Assembly: GCF_001048695.1 (NCBI RefSeq)
Contig: NZ_CVRB01000002.1
Location: 62,001 to 126,000 of the forward strand
Reading direction: 5' to 3'
Source of the DNA: Neobacillus massiliamazoniensis
GTDB lineage: Bacteria > Bacillota > Bacilli > Bacillales > Cytobacillaceae
DNA: 64,000 bases
Position 1 is the first letter of the stretch; each line of letters begins with the position of its first letter. Shown piece by piece: positions 33,510-42,200 of this stretch. The position numbers and the translations under genes were made by a program. The notes under the pieces are model-generated. The model was not told where the DNA came from. It was given only the letters and a program-made list of their open reading frames with translations, and did not search any database.

Positions 33510-34958
33510 ATGAGTTTACCGCCTCTGCCACAGGGAAAAACAACAAATCAAGAAGGCCCTCAGCTCTCTCATAATGCTATCGGCTTAAAGGAAGTTGTGT
33601 TCCAATCTATTACTGGGATGGCACCAGCTGGGGCAGTGGCATTCGCTCTCACATATGTAGCTTCAGCTGCTGGGGGAGCATTACCGCTTGCTTTGATTTT
33701 AGCTATGATCCCAAGCTTAATGGTCGCTAGTACTGTTGCACAATTTGCTAAAAAGCTTCCCTCAGCTGGGGGTTATTACACTTATACCTCCCGTGGGCTA
33801 AACACGAATGCGGGTTTTATTACCGCTTGGTTTTTCTTGTTTTATGAACCACTTATGCCAGCCACCGTATTCGCTGTAGTTGGATTTCTTGTCCAAACCA
33901 CTTTTCCAACCGTATTTGGCCTAGCAATCCCCTGGTATGTGTGGTCTATTGTTGGAATCCTGTTGCTTCATTGGATTACCTATAGAAACATTCATGCTTC
34001 TACAAGAGTAGCAAATATCCTTGGATTAATTGAAATAGGGGTTTTTTTAGCATTAGCTATTACAATTCTTTTTAATACACCTCACACCCCTGGAATCGTC
34101 CCCTTTACCCCTTCTGCTTCATTGAACCATAGTTGGTCAGGTGTGTTGTTAGGAATGGTATTCGGGATATTTACCTTCTGTGGCTTTGAAACGGCAGCCC
34201 CGTTAGGGGAAGAGGCACGCAATCCAAGAAAAACCGTCGGAAAGGCTGTTATGCTTGCAGCTTTTATTATTGGTGTCTTTTATATGATCTGTGCATACGC
34301 TGGGGTTACAGGTTGGGGACTTAATAAAATGAGTGGTTATGCAGTATCAGACAATCCTTGGAATATCCTAGCAAAACACTATTGGGGCTGGGGCTGGATA
34401 CTTATTTTCCTCGCACTTATGAATAGCCAAATGGGAAATGGAATTGCGTCTCAAACAGCCTGTACCCGTGTATTATATGCGATGGGGCGGATTGGGGTAA
34501 TGCCGAAAAAACTATCGACAATCCATCATAAACATAAAATTCCTTCTGTAGCACTAAATGTTCAAACCACGGCTACATTAGTCCTCACGCTTGGGACTGG
34601 TTTCTTATTTGGCCCTTTTATGGCAAGCCAGCTAATTGCTGAAATCCTAACTCTTTCCATCATTATGGTATATATTTTGGGTAATATCGCATTAGTTCGT
34701 TTTTATCGAAGGGAATATCCAAGTGAATTTTCATTTTGGCTACACGGAGTATTTCCTATTGTTTCGAGTCTATTTCTCGTTGTTGCACTGATCGGTTCCA
34801 TCTTCCCAGTTCCTTCCTACCCATTAAATTTGAGTCCATATATTGTGTTAGTGTGGATTATAATTGGATTTTCAGTGCTGACCTATCTTCGTCGTAAGCG
34901 TCCAGATACCATTGAAGCCGCCAAGCTCATATTTACAGACGACGTAAATAATTTGTAA
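33510..34958 (+). CDS. APC-family amino acid/amine permease
   Basis: 482 residues with about 12 membrane spans. The first span bears the APC-superfamily signature SITGMAPAGAVAFALTY, and GFETAAPLGEEARNPRKTV marks the conserved region after span 6. Substrate cannot be read from sequence; an amino acid or amine is usual. It is followed after about 20 bp by an alpha/beta hydrolase gene and may be co-transcribed with it. RBS GAGGAGGACATACTT before ATG at 33510. Its place next to the choline locus suggests, but does not show, an amine substrate. Confidence 0.88.
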   Translation: MSLPPLPQGKTTNQEGPQLSHNAIGLKEVVFQSITGMAPAGAVAFALTYVASAAGGALPLALILAMIPSLMVASTVAQFAKKLPSAGGYYTYTSRGLNTNAGFITAWFFLFYEPLMPATVFAVVGFLVQTTFPTVFGLAIPWYVWSIVGILLLHWITYRNIHASTRVANILGLIEIGVFLALAITILFNTPHTPGIVPFTPSASLNHSWSGVLLGMVFGIFTFCGFETAAPLGEEARNPRKTVGKAVMLAAFIIGVFYMICAYAGVTGWGLNKMSGYAVSDNPWNILAKHYWGWGWILIFLALMNSQMGNGIASQTACTRVLYAMGRIGVMPKKLSTIHHKHKIPSVALNVQTTATLVLTLGTGFLFGPFMASQLIAEILTLSIIMVYILGNIALVRFYRREYPSEFSFWLHGVFPIVSSLFLVVALIGSIFPVPSYPLNLSPYIVLVWIIIGFSVLTYLRRKRPDTIEAAKLIFTDDVNNL

Positions 34959-34979
34959 AAAAAAGAGAGGGACTTCAGC

Positions 34980-35783
34980 ATGCCAACTATTTTTTTAAAC
35001 TCAAACATTTCCCTTTTTTACGAAACTGCTGGATCCGGGATCCCTGTTGTCTTCCTACATGGAGTGCTCGGGAGCAGCGAATATTTCTTTAAACAAAAAA
35101 ATAATCCCCTTAAGGGAGCAGCATCGATTTTCCTAGATTTCCGCGGCCATGGAAAATCACAAGCTAGTGATTACGGGCACTCGGTTTCTCAATATGCTTG
35201 GGATGTACACGAAATCCTAAAAAAACTCAACATCTCTCGTTTTATACTTGTCGGATGGTCAATGGGAGCACTTGTCGCCTGGGAATATATCCATATTTTC
35301 GGCGAAAAAAATTTGGCTGGCTTAGTCATTGTTGATCAATCTCCAAGTGACTTTGCCTTTAAAGGGTGGCCATACGGAACGTTTACACTAAAAGATTTAT
35401 TGGAAATTCAGAATTCCATATTTGAAAACCCGCAGAAATTAGCGGAAGAAAACGCTAAGAATATCTTCCATCAACCATTTGAAGAAAACCTATCACTTTC
35501 AGTTGCAGAATTCTTAAAAGTAGATCCAAAAGCCGCCCATAGTATTTTTACTGACCAAACATTTAGAGATTACAGGCATATTGCCTTAGAGGTTAGCTGC
35601 CCTGTCTTGCTTTGCTTCGGGCGCCATTCTACCATGGTACCAAATCAAGCGGGTACGTATCTGCATGAGCATTTGCAGGATTCTGAATTGGTAATATTTG
35701 AACATTCCAGCCATTGTCCATTCCTAGAGGAAGCAATAAAATTCAATCAAGTGGTTGAAGCATTTGTAATAAAATGCAGTTAA
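34980..35783 (+). CDS. Alpha/beta hydrolase
   Basis: 267 residues of the alpha/beta hydrolase fold: oxyanion-side VVFLHGVLGSSEYF, nucleophile elbow GWSMGAL, acid on LCFGRHSTMVP strand and catalytic histidine in SSHCPFLEE. Resembles esterases and haloperoxidase-like hydrolases; the substrate is unknown. The gene starts 20 bp after the permease stop, RBS AGAGAGGGACTTCAGC, suggesting a two-gene operon in which the hydrolase acts on a compound brought in by the permease. Confidence 0.88.
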   Translation: MPTIFLNSNISLFYETAGSGIPVVFLHGVLGSSEYFFKQKNNPLKGAASIFLDFRGHGKSQASDYGHSVSQYAWDVHEILKKLNISRFILVGWSMGALVAWEYIHIFGEKNLAGLVIVDQSPSDFAFKGWPYGTFTLKDLLEIQNSIFENPQKLAEENAKNIFHQPFEENLSLSVAEFLKVDPKAAHSIFTDQTFRDYRHIALEVSCPVLLCFGRHSTMVPNQAGTYLHEHLQDSELVIFEHSSHCPFLEEAIKFNQVVEAFVIKCS

Positions 35784-35811
35784 GGTAGAAAGTAATATCG
35801 AAATAAGGTCC

Positions 35812-35843
35812 AGTCCTCCAACACTTTATAGCGATGGAGGACT
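35812..35843. terminator. Hairpin between converging hydrolase and terC genes
   Basis: AGTCCTCCA and TGGAGGACT form a perfect 9-bp stem with a 14-nt loop. T-runs are short on either side. It lies between two converging genes and can serve both. Confidence 0.65.
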
Positions 35844-35873
35844 GTTCCTTAAACATGTTCTAAAAAATTTCCA

Positions 35874-36653
35874 CTAGGACACCTTTGATTCATTTTTAGC
35901 TGCCTCTTTATTTGAGAATATCCAGCCCCCGGCAGCAATCATCACTAATACAAGGTAAAAACTTATCTTCCAAACAGTAGAATGTGCAAATTCTTCACTT
36001 ATAATAGCAATTGCCGGATGTGATAAAGAATACACGGCAAGCTTGATCCCAACCCAACCTACAATCAAATAAGCGGCTGTTTCCAATCCTGGTTTTTTCT
36101 CCAACAGCTGAACAAACTTGTTTGCTGCAAAACGCATAATGACCAAACCAATGAATCCACCGGCAAAAATGACTAAGAATTTTCCCCCGTCAAGTCCGCC
36201 GATGTTAGGAAGCTTCGTTTCGGGAAGGACAACAGCCATAGCAACTGCAGCCAAAATTGAATCGATCGCAAACGCAATATCGGCCAATTCAACCTTTAAA
36301 ACTGTTGTCCAAAAGCCACCTGCTTTCCGAACTGCCTCTTTCTTCTCTTTTCCCCCAGCTTTTCCTTTCAACATTTTTCGGAATAGGTGATTTCCTGCCA
36401 TAAAGATAAGATAAACAGCCCCGATTGCTTGAATCTGCCAAACATCGATCAGGTAGGAAATGACAAACAATGACCCGAAGCGAAACATAAATGCACCTGC
36501 TAATCCGTAAAATAAGGCTTTTTTCCGATCATGTTCTGGAAGATTTTTAACCATCATCGCAAGCACCAATGCATTATCTGCAGCCAGCAACCCTTCTAGA
36601 GCAACTAAAACAACCAAAACCCATCCATATTCCAATAACAGTGATAAATCCAT
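35874..36653 (-). CDS. TerC/YkoY-family integral membrane protein (Mn2+ responsive)
   Basis: 259 residues, about seven membrane spans, with family motifs EGLLAADNALVLAMMVKNLP and ELADIAFAIDSILAAVAMAV holding the conserved acidic residues. TerC proteins of Bacillus (MeeF/MeeY types) take part in Mn2+ export and metal loading of secreted enzymes. The start ATG at 36653 follows GAAGGAGGAATTTTA; the open frame extends to 36731 through the leader. Control by the yybP-ykoY riboswitch just upstream supports the manganese role. Confidence 0.93.
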   Translation of the reverse strand: MDLSLLLEYGWVLVVLVALEGLLAADNALVLAMMVKNLPEHDRKKALFYGLAGAFMFRFGSLFVISYLIDVWQIQAIGAVYLIFMAGNHLFRKMLKGKAGGKEKKEAVRKAGGFWTTVLKVELADIAFAIDSILAAVAMAVVLPETKLPNIGGLDGGKFLVIFAGGFIGLVIMRFAANKFVQLLEKKPGLETAAYLIVGWVGIKLAVYSLSHPAIAIISEEFAHSTVWKISFYLVLVMIAAGGWIFSNKEAAKNESKVS

Positions 36654-36691
36654 TAAAATTCCTCCTTCAAAAATGATTTTTATAATTAAAA

Positions 36692-36719
36692 AGACCTTTG
36701 CCATCAGCGGCAAAGGTCT
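36692..36719 (-). terminator. Second (gene-proximal) leader terminator of the terC gene
   Basis: On the minus strand AGACCTTTGCC and GGCAAAGGTCT form a perfect 11-bp stem with a 6-nt loop, followed by TTTTTA. It repeats the AGACCTTT core of the first terminator 15 bp upstream. Confidence 0.85.
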
Positions 36720-36733
36720 ATGAATATACAAAA

Positions 36734-36762
36734 AAGACCTTTACCGAAAATGTAAAGGTCTT
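36734..36762 (-). terminator. First leader terminator, riboswitch expression platform
   Basis: On the minus strand AAGACCTTTAC and GTAAAGGTCTT form an 11-bp stem, 7-nt loop, then TTTTTTG. Its 5' arm overlaps the 3' end of the aptamer (GCAAGACC), so metal-bound aptamer folding should prevent this terminator: an ON switch. Confidence 0.88.
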
Positions 36763-36850
36763 GCTAACAACATGAATGTTGCCAACAAAGCCGGAGAACC
36801 TAGATTCTCGAAATGACGACTTTATTGTAGCAGCTACTCCCCTTTAAAAG
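36750..36850 (-). ncRNA. yybP-ykoY manganese riboswitch
   Basis: Minus-strand sequence has the family hallmarks: AAAGGGGAGTAGC, AGTCGTCATTTCGAG, GGTTCTCCGGCTTTGTTGGC and the closing GTTAGCAAGACC. This class senses Mn2+ and activates manganese-export or TerC-type genes. It lies directly upstream of such a gene with terminators in between. Confidence 0.93.
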
Positions 36851-37208
36851 GAAAATTTAATTAAATTTACTATATAATAGTTTGGTATATTTGTCAATTA
36901 AACACAAAATTATCGATCATCTCAACTTTCTAAAGCAGTAGTGAATGAACATTTTCTAAGAATACCTATACTTTTAAGGCAAGATTCTACTCCTTACCTA
37001 AAAATAAATTACGATATACTTGATAAAGAAATTATTCCTGAATATAATTTTATCAAGACTAATATGAATAATCAGTTATTTATTCATTTAAATAAAGGGG
37101 AATTTTGGATAAAAATAATATTTTGTTTACTAAACATAAATATTGAAAAAACGAAGAACCAATTGATATTTAACTGCCTAGTAGCTAACTGGTGAAGGGG
37201 AAATCGTA
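36851..37208. other. AT-rich divergent intergenic region
   Basis: Holds the promoters of the terC leader (minus) and of the HTH-TPR regulator (plus), neither clearly resolved. A 84-codon open frame at 36941-37195 has no ribosome-binding site and odd composition, and is not taken as a gene. Confidence 0.4.
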
Positions 37209-38447
37209 ATGTATGAAGGTAAAATCATAAAGTTTTATCGAGAAAAATACAAACTAACTCAAGAACAGTTAGGGAAAGATATATGTTCCGTAACACATAT
37301 TAGTAAAATCGAATGCGCCCAAACAACATACGCACATGATATCATCACTTTATTATCCAAACGCCTTGGTATAAATATGGAGTCCGAAGTAGAAAAACTT
37401 AAAAATATTAAACAACGATTATTCAATTGGAATGAAGCAATCATTATGCAATTATTTGACGAAATGGATCAAATTAATAATGAACTCGAGCATGAAGAAT
37501 TAATTCAAATTTCAGAGTACAATAATATGTATCAGTTACTACGGGCTAGGTATTTATTAATGCAAAATAATTTCGATGAAGCATTTAAGCTCATAAAAAA
37601 AATTCAAAAAACAGAAAATAAATTAACACCTTATGATACCAATCTATTAAAACATATTTTAGGTATCTATTATATTTCAACCCATGATTACGTCACAGCC
37701 ATTCAAATATTAAAAGAAATACAAAATGAGTTTTATCATAATCCAGAATATTACTATTACTTAGCAATGGCTTACCACACTTTAGAATTACCAGTATTAG
37801 CTTATTATTATGCTGAAAAATCCCATCAATTTTTTGAAAATATGAATAACTATCTTAGAGTAATTGATGCAGAAATGATTATGATTATTCAAATTAAAGA
37901 TGGTAATGACTATGATGATATAATAAACCGGTTTAAAAAATTAATTAAAAGTTGTGAAATATGTAATGCCCCTGATCGAAAAGCCAAAGTATTACATAAC
38001 CTAGCTTATGAATACTTGCGAAGAAAAAATTATGAACAAGCCAGTTTGTATTATAAAGAATCCATGTCTCTAAAAGAAAATGAGTCTCCTTACTACTTAC
38101 TATCTTTGGAAGGTTATATACGAAGTTCATTTGAGGGCGGTCTTATTCCAAATGAGGAATTAATCCAATATGCACAAAAGGGATTAACTATTGCAATTAA
38201 TACTAATCAATTATTATATATTCATTTATTTAAACTTTTTCTTTATTTATTAAAATCTAAAGAAAAAGAATATCATCAATATTTATCTAATAAAGCATTA
38301 CCTATGTTTATTAAATGTGGTTATACTTATTTGATTCAGCGTTCTAAAAAGGAATTATTTAATTATTATTATAAAATGAAGTTAACGGATGAAGCATTAG
38401 AAATGGCACAATTATTAATCAACCCAGAAAAACTTCTTCCACAATGA
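37209..38447 (+). CDS. RNPP-type regulator: HTH domain plus TPR repeats
   Basis: 412 residues: an XRE-like helix-turn-helix (about 5-58, LTQEQLGKDICSVTHISKIE) followed by about eight tetratricopeptide-like helical repeats (LAYYYAEKSHQFFENMNNYL, YLRRKNYEQASLYYKESMS). This is the build of PlcR/NprR-type quorum-sensing regulators, which bind small secreted peptides through the TPR domain. No cognate pro-peptide gene was found in the 120 bp downstream, where such genes usually lie, so it may be an orphan or respond to another signal. RBS GAAGGGGAAATCGTA. AT-rich gene. Confidence 0.85.
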   Translation: MYEGKIIKFYREKYKLTQEQLGKDICSVTHISKIECAQTTYAHDIITLLSKRLGINMESEVEKLKNIKQRLFNWNEAIIMQLFDEMDQINNELEHEELIQISEYNNMYQLLRARYLLMQNNFDEAFKLIKKIQKTENKLTPYDTNLLKHILGIYYISTHDYVTAIQILKEIQNEFYHNPEYYYYLAMAYHTLELPVLAYYYAEKSHQFFENMNNYLRVIDAEMIMIIQIKDGNDYDDIINRFKKLIKSCEICNAPDRKAKVLHNLAYEYLRRKNYEQASLYYKESMSLKENESPYYLLSLEGYIRSSFEGGLIPNEELIQYAQKGLTIAINTNQLLYIHLFKLFLYLLKSKEKEYHQYLSNKALPMFIKCGYTYLIQRSKKELFNYYYKMKLTDEALEMAQLLINPEKLLPQ

Positions 38448-38516
38448 TTTTTTTATTATAAACGTGTTTTCTTTGTTAGGTCATAGAAAAACCCGAATAA
38501 AGGCACTTTATAAAGA

Positions 38517-38551
38517 AGCCAGAGTTGCAGCTATAATTTGCAACTCTGGCT
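38517..38551. terminator. Strong bidirectional terminator
   Basis: AGCCAGAGTTGCA and TGCAACTCTGGCT form a perfect 13-bp stem with a 9-nt loop, followed by TTTTTCC on the plus strand; AAGAAGCC precedes it. It lies between the converging regulator and sortase genes. Confidence 0.9.
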
Positions 38552-38573
38552 TTTTCCTGACGTCCCTCATCCC

Positions 38574-39164
38574 TCAGGATGGTACCTGCTTAACTAGCTC
38601 GCTAATAACCAATAAACGCTGTTTGCTTGAAAACTTTGGATGACAGGTGATTAATGTTACAAGAGATTTATTCGGAATAGGGCGAATAGCTTTAATATCG
38701 GTTGGATCAATGATTTTCTTTTGTATTACCCTGTAAAAATAAACTTTATTTTGTGTGGAGATTGTCATCTCATCGCCACTGTCTAGTTCATCTAATCGAC
38801 TGAAATATTGACCTGTAATATAATTCCTATGTCCTAGAACAACAAAATTATCTCCTATTTTCCCTAATTCCCCGCTTTGTTCTAAATGCCCAACTGCCAC
38901 CCGAAGTATATCTTCAGAAGTCCCTTCAAAAATTGACTCCTTAAGATTAATTTTGGAAATCTCTAATTGCGGAATTCCATTTGTTTTCTGATTTTTCCCG
39001 GATGGGTTCTCTTTTAGCCCAGGAGTTGAAGGCTTATCTTGCAATTGTATTATTTGCTGAATCATTTTTACTTTTTCCTGATGGGCCGAGTACTGTTCGT
39101 ACCCAATAAAACCAAAAAGAGAGATTCCTATAAAAATTAATACATTGGCAATAATTTTTATCAT
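38574..39164 (-). CDS. srtD: Class D sortase
   Basis: Transpeptidase that cuts LPxTG-type sorting signals and joins the protein to peptidoglycan. 196 residues: N-terminal membrane anchor (IIANVLIFIGISLFGFIGY), catalytic H112 (VLGHRNY), C174 in TLITCHPKF and arginine R183. The short length and TLITC fit class D. The gene is directly downstream (57 bp) of a giant LPKTG protein on the same strand, so that protein is its likely dedicated substrate. RBS TAGGCGGGATCGCTT is modest. Confidence 0.93.
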   Translation of the reverse strand: MIKIIANVLIFIGISLFGFIGYEQYSAHQEKVKMIQQIIQLQDKPSTPGLKENPSGKNQKTNGIPQLEISKINLKESIFEGTSEDILRVAVGHLEQSGELGKIGDNFVVLGHRNYITGQYFSRLDELDSGDEMTISTQNKVYFYRVIQKKIIDPTDIKAIRPIPNKSLVTLITCHPKFSSKQRLLVISELVKQVPS

Positions 39165-39220
39165 AAGCGATCCCGCCTAAAAAAGAAGGTAGAAAAACAT
39201 CATTCTACCTTCCTTCTAAA

Positions 39221-42200
39221 TTAATTCGATTCTTTTTCTCTTTTTCTTCTTCTAAAGAAGTGTAATAATGCACCCATTACTGTGATTATTCCAGCCAATT
39301 GAAGAAGAAGGTTTCTGTCCCAAATAGAGCCGGTTTTTGGTAATTGGCTCAGATTGGAAGGAGGCTGCTGTGTTCCCGTATTAGGAGGCTGCTGTGTTCC
39401 CGTATAAGGAGGAGGCTGTGTTCCCGTATTCGGCGCCGGGTTTACTTTAACCTTCACCGTAACAATAGCAGAACCGCCTTTTCCATCGGAAACTAACACC
39501 TTAAACTCATCGTCGCCTACAAAACCATCATTAGGTGTGTAACTCCAAGAACCATCTGAAGAAACTGTTACAGTACCATGCTGCGGATCCGTTGATTTTG
39601 TATACGTCAATGTATCATTGTCAGGGTCTTCGCCGGTTATTTTACCGCTTATAACAGTTTTTTCTGTAGTAGATACTTGAACATCATCCACAACAGGTGA
39701 ATGATTTATTCCATTTACCGTTACTTTTGCAGAAGCACTTTCATTCCCCGCTGCATCCTTTACAAATACGGTTAACACGGTTCCTGCTTTTTGATTACTT
39801 ATAGTAATTCGATATGTCCCGTTACTATCAGAAGTTCCTGTACCGATAATCGTATTATTACTCTTAACAAAAACGGTAACGTTTGCTTCAGTAGTACCTG
39901 TTACTAAAGTATCACTGTCACTAACACTATTAATGGTTGGAGCATTTGGAGCTGTTTTATCAATGGTGAATTCCACAGTTGTTACATTTCCGGCTTTATC
40001 CGTTACGATTAATGTGTAAGTTCCTTCATGACTTATAACTGTTCCACTTGTAAAGGCGTCACCATTTAATGTTGCAGTTCCTTCATTGAATGTAACTGTT
40101 ACATCATGATTGTAGGAACCATCGTTCGATACTCCAGAAACAACAGGTGCCGTTTTATCAATGGTAAACTGAACAGTTGTTGCGTTCCCAGATGCGTCCG
40201 TTACCACTAATGTGTGGTCACCTTCGCTTGTAACCTTTGTTCCGCTTGTGAAATCTTTGCCATCTAGTGTAGCGGTTGATTCATTAAATGTAATGGTGAC
40301 ATCCTTGTTGTAAAGCCCATTGTTTTCTACACCCGCTGCCCATTTTGCGTACAGCCTTACATCACCTGTGACTTTATCTGTCGCAAAATTCCATGCTGTC
40401 TTACCTGCAGGATCTTTATACCAGCCAAGGAATGCATATCCTGGTCTAGTAGGTACAGCTGGAGCTGTCGTTGTTGTGTCATAATCTGCTGTCTTACTGT
40501 CTACTAAGCTTCCATCTTGATGATCGAACGTAACGCTGAACTTATGAAGTGTCCATTTCCCATAAAGTGTTCTGTCAGAATAGATGGAGTTTGTGAAATC
40601 CCAAGGAATTGTACGTGCCTCATCTGCGAACCAAGTTAAATCATAACCGTAAACAACCGGTTGTGTTATTCTGCGTGCTACAATTTGGTCTTTTACTTCA
40701 AAAGGAGCATTGCCTTGAACTACGAAATGTACATTATATCCATTGCCCACTTTTTGGATTACGGTTACATCCGCATAATCCTTTGCACTTATACTGATCG
40801 TGAAATCTCCTGCTTTTGTAAAAAGACTCTTATCTAACGTAATCGTGTGTGAAGACGTATCTACCTTGTATTTCGTTGCATCTACATTAGACCCGCCAAC
40901 CGTGATGCCGGTAATGGCTTTTGCCCAGTCTGAATCACTGAAATCAAGTGTCATATCGTTACCAACTACGTTATCTGTCGAATCTGTTGTAACAAGAGAT
41001 GCAGCTAAAGCATATTTTGCATAGAGTGTGATTGGACTTGTCACAATGCTTGTAAAATCAAATGGTTTCGTTAAAGCTTGATCTGTATACCAGCCGGTAA
41101 ACTTATAGCCGACCTTAGTTGGATCTGCTGGCTTCGTTGCACTCCGATCGACGATTTGAGGCGCAATCGAATCACCGCCATTTGATTCAAATGTGACCAA
41201 ATAACCGATCACTTGATCCTGAACGAGTGCATCCACATAACCTTCTGATTTAATCACTACATTTATCTTTTGCCCCGTTGTGAATAGAGAATGGTTAAGG
41301 GTGATCGCACCATCGGTAATGGTGTAATCCGTATTCGGAACTAATTTTTTCGAACCAATATCAATTTCTTTAATATTCTTTTGCCATGTTCCGTCATCTG
41401 TGAATCTTAACGTAATATCGCTGCCCACCGTGTTTCCAACCACTTGCTTAGAAATGGCAGGAGGGGTTTTAATCCAACATACATAGTACGTTGCATTATC
41501 ATTTAGCATTACACCGTTCGTTTTTGAAATAGGTGATGCCATTCCACTTGTGCCTGCAGCATCCAGATATAGGGTTAGACTAGCGGATAAAAGTCCATTT
41601 GTTATATATTTTGAAGCTTGCGACATATCAGGTACATTGGCTTTTCCATTCACAAGAGTATCAGCAAATGTTAAGTCAGATGGATTTTTTAACGTTCCGC
41701 CGTTTAAGTCAATGTGACGTCGATATCCAAGTTTTACATTTGGAATGTCAGTATGTTCGCCCGTCGTCGATGTAACGGTTAACGTATATCCTCTGTAGTC
41801 TGGTGCTGCGCTAAAGGCATACTTATTCGTTGGATGTGCCGCTGCATAGCTTTCAGTCGCCGTAGTAAAGGAAAGCGTTCCGCTGCCGTCGCTGTTCGAT
41901 GCCAAGTTATAGGTGCTTGGATCGATGAGTTCGGTTGTCGTTGTCGTTTCAGATGTTCCGTCACTCTTGAGTTTATAGTACGTTTTTTCGATTTTTGCAA
42001 TTTTATCCTTGCCCGTTAACCAAGGAATATTCGTTAAATAATCTGGAATGCTGATGTTGAGATTCCCTTCACCAAGCACCCAGCCAATTCCGCTTACACT
42101 TCCATTCGTTCCGTCGAACTTCGCACCATTAGGTTTTGTTGCATCAACTGGCGAATAGTTTTGCGTAAAATTCATTTGCCATTTTGCATATACGGTTTGG

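Noticed and set aside
36941..37195. 84-codon open frame upstream of the RNPP regulator
   Set aside because: No ribosome-binding site, no recognisable domain, and it lies in AT-rich DNA where chance frames with ATG are common.
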